64,000 nucleotides of DNA from Acidimicrobiales bacterium (GTDB lineage Bacteria; Actinomycetota; Acidimicrobiia; Acidimicrobiales; MedAcidi-G1). Position numbers and translations under genes: made by a program. Within the stretch, counting starts at the first letter, position 1; every line of letters starts with the position of its first letter. Of this stretch, positions 53,886-61,208 are shown one piece after another. The stretch is from contig JAQWOV010000003.1 of the NCBI GenBank assembly GCA_029245675.1, forward strand, positions 29,127 to 93,126, read 5' to 3'. The notes beneath the pieces are model-generated. The model was given only the letters and a program-made list of their open reading frames with translations. It ran no database searches and had not been told where the DNA came from.

Positions 53886-56362
53886 ATTGAGCTCTCTGAA
53901 TCATCAGGTAATGGGTCGATTCTTGTGCGTTGAGCCCATTTGTCTAAAAGATCATCGGCGCGAGAACTTTTGATGTCGTCTATCTCTATCTTGGGCCGAA
54001 ATCGTAATATCAGTAAAAGCACTAACCCGATTAAAGATAAGAAAATGGAAAAAAGGTCTATTCCAGTTCGTCCGTAAGTAAGTACAACTTTTTCTTCAGT
54101 AGGTAAAACAACCATAAGATTGGGTGTTGCTCTCCAAGGACCTGTCGCTCCTTCAACTTTCCAGTTTGGAAAATACGAAACTTTCACTAACACTGGAACA
54201 CCAGTTTCACTTACTTTAAATGACACTTTGTCAACATCGGCAATTATTTCAGTGACTTCTACTTCTCTCAGTTCTCTTATTTCTGGGAGCTCATTTGACT
54301 CTATTCGTTGCCACGTATCGGATCCGTTAAGAAGACGAACTATCGACTGAGAACTATCGTTAAAAACTTCAACAGAGTGATCCAGCCATGTTGAATGATC
54401 TATGTCAGTCCAGACCGCTGGTTCTGCAGCTAAAGGTTCCACTAAAGGCGAGTCTTCAACTAAGAAAACAGTCCAAGGTCCTGAGGTCGCTATTTCGGTT
54501 AGAAACGGGTGTCTCCTCGCTTCAGACACTGGACGATCTGAAGAAGCTGCATAATATCGAACTCCAAATTCTTGAAGATGAGATACTCCTTCTCTTAAAT
54601 TAAAAGACCTATATGGGAGTCCTCTCTGGGCGCGGGATGGCTCCATTGATAGTTCTGATTGCATCAGGAAGTGATACGGAGTCGTTGTTGAAGCTTCGAA
54701 ATAAAGTCCCTCCATTGAACCTATGCAGCCATCAGTCCAATGCGGCATAAGCATAAGAGCCATGGGAGTTCCATAGCGAACAAGGTCTCGGTTGTATTCC
54801 CACATAAGTCGACCACAACCGAATTTTTCCCCAACTTCTTCCATCGTGCTTACAAATGCTCGGTGTTCTTCCCAGCCGCCACCATTAGCATCTCCGATTC
54901 GTCCCTCGTAGCCAGAAAAATTCCAATTAACCCAACCGCGTCCAATATTTAATTCTTTGGTTTCAAATCCCATCCACTGGTAAGTGTCGCCTGTAGTCGA
55001 ACCTCCCGGCAGTGACCTCAGCGGTAGTCCTAAGAAGACGATAAGGACCAGAACAACTACGACAGATCCTGCATGCGGGAGAACTCTCCCTAATTGTTTC
55101 ACTTTCTCTGCTAACCCTTGAAGAAATAGTCCAGCAATTCTTAAAAATTCAGCGACACTAATTGCTGCGAGGAGGTAAGCCGCAAGGTAATACATCGGAA
55201 GAATACGCCCGTTATAAAGTCGCCCCTCTGGAAGGTGGATGAAAGCTAGGGCTAAAACAACAAGAGAAGCTCCTAAAACTATTCCTAATCTCCGTCGAAA
55301 GATAAGAGATAAGAGGAATCCCAGTCCAGCCAAAATTAGGACTACTTGAAATGGAGGGCTATTCGTTAAAAAGTCTGCGGCTAAGTCACTGCGGTCCCAT
55401 AGGTATGATTTGAATCGAGGGAGTTTGTCCCATGCCATGTCATTCAAATGGTCTCTTTGCCACCAAAACGGTAAAACCCAAAAAGCAGAAAGAAGAGCAG
55501 CGATAAAACCGATTGTGATAATCCACCGGATTCTTTCTTTAGTTGGGCGGAGAAGAATCACAAGAAGCGTGACAACGAGTGCGTAGAAAGCCACTAATAA
55601 GTGACATAACCCAATAAGGGAAAGAAGTAATGCCGCCCATGCACGGCCTTTCCCAGTTGCCATGCCACGCATAAGCACCCCTATATAAAGCAAACAAGCG
55701 GAAACTGCGAGTGCGTAAGCAAACTCACCTGCCATGGTGGACATGAGGTTTCCACCAAAGATGTTGAATGACCGGTCAAAAATAAAAGCAAGCGTGGCCG
55801 CTGCCATAAGAGCTGGGGCGGGAAAAGGAAGCCCGGAGAGTCGTCCCATAACCCAACCTGAAAGTGGCATTAATACAAGACCAGCGACAGTAACAAGTTT
55901 TATGGCAATTCCGTAATGAACTGGGATAACCACGATCATTAAGAGAAGGAGACCAATTGACATAGGTATCCAAGCAGTTGGGCGGCGCTGTAGAAGTTGG
56001 ACTATACAAAAAATTCCTAGTGCAACTAGTGGAATAGCGATTGGCAAAACGAATCCAACATTTATCGCAACGATAAAAAGCATTGGAACGATCATGTAAA
56101 AGTGATATGCGGGGAAGCCGGCATACCAATCAGGAGTCCATCCAGTGAGTCTAAAATTGGGTAGCAACTCGTCTCTTATGAACGCGGGACCCCAGACATG
56201 TGCCCCTAGATCTCCTCCAGTGGGAAGTGTTGAAGAAAAAAGAACCCCATTTGGGTTAACAATCCATAGCAAGTAAAAAGTGGAAAGAACAACAATGACA
56301 GCTGTCACCCAATTAGCAGGAGAAGCCTCTCGAACCGATCTATATAATTTGTTTTCTTTCAC
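53882..56362 (-). CDS. Large polytopic membrane protein, possible GT-C glycosyltransferase
   Basis: 826 aa with about a dozen membrane helices in residues 17-445, then a soluble extracytoplasmic region (about 455-760) and a last helix near 775-792. The first outer loop holds PTGGDLGAHVWGPAFIRDEL and GWTPDWYAGFPAYHFYM, a pattern with acidic residues as in GT-C enzymes that use polyprenyl-linked sugars. Some databases label relatives as 6-pyruvoyl-tetrahydropterin synthase-related, which I consider a misnomer. It overlaps the GtrA-GT2 gene and the CPBP gene by four bases each, implying joint function. Confidence 0.7.
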   Translation of the reverse strand: MKENKLYRSVREASPANWVTAVIVVLSTFYLLWIVNPNGVLFSSTLPTGGDLGAHVWGPAFIRDELLPNFRLTGWTPDWYAGFPAYHFYMIVPMLFIVAINVGFVLPIAIPLVALGIFCIVQLLQRRPTAWIPMSIGLLLLMIVVIPVHYGIAIKLVTVAGLVLMPLSGWVMGRLSGLPFPAPALMAAATLAFIFDRSFNIFGGNLMSTMAGEFAYALAVSACLLYIGVLMRGMATGKGRAWAALLLSLIGLCHLLVAFYALVVTLLVILLRPTKERIRWIITIGFIAALLSAFWVLPFWWQRDHLNDMAWDKLPRFKSYLWDRSDLAADFLTNSPPFQVVLILAGLGFLLSLIFRRRLGIVLGASLVVLALAFIHLPEGRLYNGRILPMYYLAAYLLAAISVAEFLRIAGLFLQGLAEKVKQLGRVLPHAGSVVVVLVLIVFLGLPLRSLPGGSTTGDTYQWMGFETKELNIGRGWVNWNFSGYEGRIGDANGGGWEEHRAFVSTMEEVGEKFGCGRLMWEYNRDLVRYGTPMALMLMPHWTDGCIGSMEGLYFEASTTTPYHFLMQSELSMEPSRAQRGLPYRSFNLREGVSHLQEFGVRYYAASSDRPVSEARRHPFLTEIATSGPWTVFLVEDSPLVEPLAAEPAVWTDIDHSTWLDHSVEVFNDSSQSIVRLLNGSDTWQRIESNELPEIRELREVEVTEIIADVDKVSFKVSETGVPVLVKVSYFPNWKVEGATGPWRATPNLMVVLPTEEKVVLTYGRTGIDLFSIFLSLIGLVLLLILRFRPKIEIDDIKSSRADDLLDKWAQRTRIDPLPDDSESSI

Positions 56363-57117
56363 AAGTACACCAGAACAAAAACTGTATAAGCATTAAAGCC
56401 CGCGTGAGCCCATATAGCTCTTCCTAAATGGCCATCCCTTTGAGCAATCTTTCCCGCTATTAATCCAAATAAGACTAATGCCGGGAATTGGAGAGGTTGG
56501 AAGTGAACCAAACCAAAGAGAAGGGAACTAGCAATCAGAGCTGTTGCTGGAGACCAGCGATCTTGAAATGCTCGTAGAGCAAACCCTCTAAAGAATATTT
56601 CTTCAACCACTGGTGCACCTACTACTACTACGAGTACGAGTAGAAAAATGCCTATGCCATGTGCTCGCTCTGTCAGTTCTCGGGCTGGCCCTGATACATC
56701 TAGGTCGTCGACAAAAATCAACACGGGAAGATACAGAAGTGGAACCAGTATGGCTTGACTAAAGATGCCTATTAGTAAGCCTTCAATGCATTGTCGAACA
56801 GTAATGCGGTCTGTTTTTTTGCTACTTGTTAGTTCGTTGGTCTTCCATTTTCTAATCAAAAAGGGAATACCGAGATCATCTTTCCAAGAAAGACGTTCTC
56901 GTCGAAGAATCAGCCAGGGGACCCCTAATAAACCGAACCACAAAGGAACCTGCAGCAACGCTGTAATCCATAACGGCAAAGGATCCTTATCAACAAAAGC
57001 CAGAACTAAAGATCCTACGAATAATGATGAAACAATCGATAAAACTACGCCGGTTGCGACATGGCTTATTCCCCAAGATCCTTTATCTGGTGAAGAAACA
57101 TTTTCAATTGATTCCAT
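56359..57117 (-). CDS. CPBP family intramembrane metalloprotease
   Basis: Rce1/CAAX-type membrane protein with about seven helices. Motif 1 is EEIFFRGFALRAFQD with the paired Glu and the Arg; motif 2 is the His-containing FGLVHFQPLQFPAL; a terminal HAGFN supplies a further His/Asn. These are the catalytic elements, so it is probably active. Start at ATG 57117, six bases after TAGTGT; a TTG at 57123 is in frame. The substrate is unknown. It heads the minus-strand run divergently from ftsH. Confidence 0.85.
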   Translation of the reverse strand: MESIENVSSPDKGSWGISHVATGVVLSIVSSLFVGSLVLAFVDKDPLPLWITALLQVPLWFGLLGVPWLILRRERLSWKDDLGIPFLIRKWKTNELTSSKKTDRITVRQCIEGLLIGIFSQAILVPLLYLPVLIFVDDLDVSGPARELTERAHGIGIFLLVLVVVVGAPVVEEIFFRGFALRAFQDRWSPATALIASSLLFGLVHFQPLQFPALVLFGLIAGKIAQRDGHLGRAIWAHAGFNAYTVFVLVYL

Positions 57118-57123
57118 CGTCAA

Positions 57124-57129
57124 ACACTA
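57124..57129 (-). promoter_or_regulatory. Putative -10 element of the CPBP gene
   Basis: TAGTGT on the minus strand lies six bases before the ATG at 57117, giving another near-leaderless arrangement. It is in the 71-base divergent gap shared with ftsH. Confidence 0.35.
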
Positions 57130-57181
57130 CCTAGAAGTCAACAACCATGTACTCCGGGGCACTAACAAGTCTTTAGGCCTC

Positions 57182-57187
57182 TAACAT
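57182..57187 (+). promoter_or_regulatory. Putative -10 element of a leaderless ftsH transcript
   Basis: TAACAT is followed by seven bases (AAAGAGT) and the ftsH ATG. No ribosome binding site separates them. Divergent to the CPBP promoter. Confidence 0.5.
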
Positions 57188-57194
57188 AAAGAGT

Positions 57195-59093
57195 ATGGCT
57201 AAACGTCCTGATGACATGACACAAAACCCTGAACAAAGTGCAGAAAAAAGCGGACGGGGCTGGCCGAGATGGAGCATCTGGCTGATTTTGATTCTTATCG
57301 GAACGTTCATTGTGTACCCAGCTTTCAACTCCTCGGATGATTCCACTGCTATTCCATATGATCAGTTCCTCTCAAAAGTAACTGCTGAAGAAATCACTCA
57401 AATCAATATCAACAATCAATCAGGAAAAATTGAAGCAGAATCTTTAGACGGCACTGTATATAAGACCACAGGTCCTCTTGAACTCTCACCGTCGGATCGC
57501 CAAATCCTTGACGAAAGTTCAGCATCCGTGGAATTCAAAACCCCGCAACCAGGATTCTTTCAAACTTGGCTTCCTCTTCTACTTCCGGTTGGTCTTATTA
57601 TTCTTTTCTTCTGGTGGATTAACCGACGAGCACAAGGCCAAATGAGTGGCATGATGTCTATCGGTAGGTCTCGAGCCAAGCCATATTCTTCTGAGCAGCC
57701 AGGTACCAAATTTGAGGACGTAGCGGGATACGAAGGAGTGAAACAAGAGATACGTGAAGTTGTTGACTTCTTAAAAGAGCCAGAGAAATTCTCTGAAATT
57801 GGGGCACGTGTACCTAAAGGCATCCTGCTGGTTGGCCCCCCTGGAACTGGCAAAACTCTTCTAGCGCGAGCAGTAGCAGGAGAAGCCGGAGTTCCATTTC
57901 TTTCGGTTACCGGTTCAGACTTTATGGAAATGTTTGTCGGTGTAGGCGCTAGCCGTGTCCGCGATCTGTTTGAAACCGCTCGAAAGATGGGTCGCGCAAT
58001 TATTTTTATTGATGAACTTGACTCAATCGGACGTAAACGTGGTGCAGGTCTAGGTGGCGGTCATGACGAAAGAGAGCAAACTCTTAATCAAATGCTCTCT
58101 GAAATGGATGGATTTGAGGCTAGTGAAGGGATCGTTATGCTTGCCGCGACTAACCGTCCTGACATCTTAGATCCAGCTCTACTAAGACCGGGAAGATTCG
58201 ATCGGCAAGTTGTTGTTCCATTGCCTGAACTAGAAGATCGACGCGAGATATTAGATGTTCATGCAAAAGGAAAGAACCTTTCTGAAGACGTTGATCTTGA
58301 TTTAGTAGCGCGAGGAACGCCCGGTATGAGTGGAGCAGACCTATCGAATTTAATTAATGAGGCAGCTCTAATCGCAGTTCGAAACTCAGAAGATGCTATT
58401 TCAGCGGAACACTTTGAAGCAGCTAGAGACAGGACCCTTATGGGTCAAAAACGAGAATCTATGGCGCTTACCGCTGCCGAAAAAGAAGCTATTGCTTACC
58501 ACGAAGCAGGACATGCTCTTTGCGCAGCAGTGCTTCCTAATGCTGATCCGCTTCATAAGGTCACAATTATCCCGAGCGGAATGGCTTTGGGTGTGACTAT
58601 GCAACTACCTGCGGAAGAGCGTCACATATATCGACAGGATTACATCGAAGACTCTTTGGTGGTTCGGATGGGTGGACGTATTGCCGAGGAGTTGGTTTTC
58701 GGAGTTGCCTCAACAGGAGCTCAAGACGATCTCGTGGGAGCAACTGAACTCGCAAGAAAAATGGTTCGAGAATGGGGAATGAGCGATCGTATAGGTCCTA
58801 TGGCTTGGGGAAGTCAAAACCAAGTTTTCCTTGGAGATGATCTCATGCATAGTCGTGATTACAGCGACGATACCGCTAGGGAAATAGACGAAGAAGTTAA
58901 GACAATTCTTCATAATCAAGAGAATCGTTGTCGATCCCTTCTTACCGAAAATCGGAATGCGTTGGATTTAGTGGCAAGAGCTCTTTTGGAACATGAGACA
59001 ATCTCTGGTGAAGAAGTTATGCGCCTAACTAAGCTTGCTGAAAGTACTGACTCTGCATCAAAATCTGCTACCGAGCCTTCTCACGCTGACTGA
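57195..59093 (+). CDS. ftsH: ATP-dependent zinc metalloprotease FtsH
   Basis: Membrane-bound AAA protease degrading misfolded membrane proteins and some regulators. Two membrane helices (about 27-46 and 118-137) bracket a small outer domain. The AAA module has Walker A GPPGTGKT (about 214-221), Walker [12 protein letters not shown] and the [22 protein letters not shown]. The protease site is HEAGH (436-440) with the third ligand Asp in [12 protein letters not shown]. 632 aa; the C-terminus is short. First of only two clear plus-strand genes; a thioredoxin-like gene follows after six bases. Confidence 0.97.
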   Translation: MAKRPDDMTQNPEQSAEKSGRGWPRWSIWLILILIGTFIVYPAFNSSDDSTAIPYDQFLSKVTAEEITQININNQSGKIEAESLDGTVYKTTGPLELSPSDRQILDESSASVEFKTPQPGFFQTWLPLLLPVGLIILFFWWINRRAQGQMSGMMSIGRSRAKPYSSEQPGTKFEDVAGYEGVKQEIREVVDFLKEPEKFSEIGARVPKGILLVGPPGTGKTLLARAVAGEAGVPFLSVTGSDFMEMFVGVGASRVRDLFETARKMGRAIIFIDELDSIGRKRGAGLGGGHDEREQTLNQMLSEMDGFEASEGIVMLAATNRPDILDPALLRPGRFDRQVVVPLPELEDRREILDVHAKGKNLSEDVDLDLVARGTPGMSGADLSNLINEAALIAVRNSEDAISAEHFEAARDRTLMGQKRESMALTAAEKEAIAYHEAGHALCAAVLPNADPLHKVTIIPSGMALGVTMQLPAEERHIYRQDYIEDSLVVRMGGRIAEELVFGVASTGAQDDLVGATELARKMVREWGMSDRIGPMAWGSQNQVFLGDDLMHSRDYSDDTAREIDEEVKTILHNQENRCRSLLTENRNALDLVARALLEHETISGEEVMRLTKLAESTDSASKSATEPSHAD

Positions 59094-59099
59094 TTTACT

Positions 59100-59522
59100 G
59101 TGGATCGGTTCTATTTACTGGTCTTAGTGGCTTCAATTGCCGGGATTCTTGCTTACCTTTTACAGCGAAAAACTCAAGAAGCCCCTGTACGAACTGGATG
59201 GTCTGTTCCTGATCAAGTGAATCGGGCAGACTTTATTTTCCCAGATGTTCCTTGGCTGGTCGCTGTTTTTACCTCTTCTACCTGTGACACCTGTGCCGAG
59301 GTTCTAGCGAAAGCTAATCCACTTGCTAGTGATCAAGTTGCTGTTCAAGAGTTAGAGGCGAAAAAAGACAAAGAATTACATGATCGCTACCAGATTGAAG
59401 CTGTGCCACTTATCGCTCTTATCGACGCTCGGGGGGTAGTGAGATCGCACTTTCTTGGCCCTGTAAGTTCTTCACAATTATGGTCGTCATTAGCGGAACT
59501 TCGTGAATCAAAATCTGAGTAA
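59100..59522 (+). CDS. Membrane-anchored thioredoxin-like protein
   Basis: A 140-aa product with an N-terminal membrane helix (about 4-20, FYLLVLVASIAGILAYL) and a thioredoxin fold. The redox motif is CDTC in FTSSTCDTCAEVLAK and the cis-Pro loop is IEAVPLIALIDARG. The helix has no obvious signal-peptidase site, so it is probably anchored with the domain outside. It starts with GTG six bases after ftsH and is likely cotranscribed. Likely thiol-disulphide exchange; partner unknown. Confidence 0.82.
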   Translation: MDRFYLLVLVASIAGILAYLLQRKTQEAPVRTGWSVPDQVNRADFIFPDVPWLVAVFTSSTCDTCAEVLAKANPLASDQVAVQELEAKKDKELHDRYQIEAVPLIALIDARGVVRSHFLGPVSSSQLWSSLAELRESKSE

Positions 59523-59666
59523 GACCCGAAGTAACTCCGTTTTTTATTTATAGAAGTGTAGATCTTCTAAAATCTAAACTTTTCTTTTATTTCTGGTCGC
59601 CCAATTAGACACGAACTGTTTTATATGCCTAAGTTAGATGGAGTTAATCCTTTATGGGATAACAAC

Positions 59667-59717
59667 GAAACCCCGTGGCCAGGCTCTAACGCTTAGTTGC
59701 GGGGATTTCACTTTTTC
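59667..59717 (+). terminator. Structured terminator between converging genes
   Basis: GAAACCCCG (59667-59675) pairs with CGGGG-A-TTTC (59700-59709) with one bulged A, enclosing a 24-base apical region that itself contains CTAA-CGC-TTAG. ACTTTTTC follows on the plus strand, so it can terminate the ftsH transcript; on the minus strand GTTGTT follows, possibly serving the opposite gene. It is larger than a simple terminator (see findings). Confidence 0.6.
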
Positions 59718-59741
59718 AGGCAAGAGAAGCGATTGTGAACT

Positions 59742-61208
59742 TCAGCGCTGGATCGAAGAGACTGTGTCTTCTAAAGAGATGCCGTAATCGCTGGTCCTAC
59801 CTTCTGGTCCTACCCATTCAGTAATCACGATCACCGGAGAAGAAGATTCAACTTCTATTAAAACGCTTGTGTCTAGATCAAGCGTTGCTCGATCTCCAGG
59901 ATCAAGTTCAAATGAATCGGGCAACGTTACTTCGTCTTCGGTCCTAAGATTTATTGCCGCAATGCTCTTGAGACTCGGATTAAAAATTGTTAGCTTTGCG
60001 GGGTTCCCTGGAGAACCTAATACCTTTGTTAGCCAATATGTTGCCCCATATCCAACTGCTGGCAGAACATCTAACCCAGTGGTCGTTACTCCTTCAGAAT
60101 CTTCAGATATGGAGTTAGGAATGAATCGCTGGATGTACGAGGCCGACAAATTTGAGTTGTCGAGACTTCGTATGTAGAGAGAGTATGATCCAATCCCTTC
60201 AAGACGTGGGTGTTCAGAAAGTTCAATTACTTGCCTTTGCCCAGAACGAAGGACGAAACCAAATGGTTCCACAAACAAGTCAGGGTCCCCTGGCCATACA
60301 ACTAATTCTCCTTCAACAACTAATTGGCTTGGATTGACTATCACTACTGCTCCTGGTGGCTGTTCACCATCAGACCCAGGGAGAAATAAATCACCTCCGA
60401 TTTCTGGCGACCCTGGAACAATACTTAAACCTTTTATTCCTGAGGGAGCAGTTCCATCAGCAATAGAAAGTCCTGAAACCACAAGCTGTCCTGTTCGGAC
60501 TTCTATATAAGAAGAAAGCAGAGGTGCATCTGGGATCCGCTCTGTGAGTTCGTAAGCCACTACTGAACGTCCAGGTACGACTATGCCTTGTGAGTCAAGA
60601 GTCTCTCGAAGGCCTTGATCGCCAACAAAAAGCAAATCTGCGACTGCAGTTGCTTGAAAAGGGTTGTACAACAAGAGTGTTTGTTTAGCTCCTGGGCGCT
60701 CAGTAGTTCCCCATGGGACCACCCAAGATGAAGATGTTGTTGTTCCGCAAAACCCTCGATCCAATCCAGAGTATTCAGAGGCCTCTAAATACTGGTCTAC
60801 AAGAATGTCTCCGGCTGGAGCTTCTAAAGTCACCCCAACGTATTCTGCGGTATCTTTTTCTTGACTGGTGAGTATCTCTAACTGACTTTTTCCTTCTACT
60901 TGTATTGAGCGTTCAGCTACATTTCCTTCGCTATCAGAGATTGTCCACTTAAGTCCTTCTGTTCCTATCAAACTCAAATTAGTGATATTGATGGTTTGAT
61001 CATTTACTCCATCGAGTTTGTTTGTTGGGCCTAAGCAAAACCAAACATCTCCTGATGTTTCTTCCAATGGCAAACCAAATGAAAGTTCAGAATATGCAAG
61101 AGGTTCCTTACTCTGTGAAACTTCTTCTTCGTTCTGAACTTGAAATACGAAAGCTCCAACTATCAGCGCAATGATGACCACTAATGCAGGAAGACGGACT
61201 GCATTCAT
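59742..61208 (-). CDS. DUF5719 family secreted/membrane-anchored protein
   Basis: 488 aa with one N-terminal helix (about 7-22, ALVVIIALIVGAFVFQV) and an all-beta-looking extracytoplasmic region. The pattern GDVWFCLGPTN near residue 55 and repeated segments such as LLLYNPFQATAVADLLF, VVIVNPSQLVVEGELVVW and KLTIFNPSLKSIAAINL mark the actinobacterial DUF5719 family (three similar beta units). Function unknown; it regularly accompanies the large GT2 gene, which overlaps it here by four bases, so a role in the same envelope glycan process is likely. Confidence 0.85.
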   Translation of the reverse strand: MNAVRLPALVVIIALIVGAFVFQVQNEEEVSQSKEPLAYSELSFGLPLEETSGDVWFCLGPTNKLDGVNDQTINITNLSLIGTEGLKWTISDSEGNVAERSIQVEGKSQLEILTSQEKDTAEYVGVTLEAPAGDILVDQYLEASEYSGLDRGFCGTTTSSSWVVPWGTTERPGAKQTLLLYNPFQATAVADLLFVGDQGLRETLDSQGIVVPGRSVVAYELTERIPDAPLLSSYIEVRTGQLVVSGLSIADGTAPSGIKGLSIVPGSPEIGGDLFLPGSDGEQPPGAVVIVNPSQLVVEGELVVWPGDPDLFVEPFGFVLRSGQRQVIELSEHPRLEGIGSYSLYIRSLDNSNLSASYIQRFIPNSISEDSEGVTTTGLDVLPAVGYGATYWLTKVLGSPGNPAKLTIFNPSLKSIAAINLRTEDEVTLPDSFELDPGDRATLDLDTSVLIEVESSSPVIVITEWVGPEGRTSDYGISLEDTVSSIQR

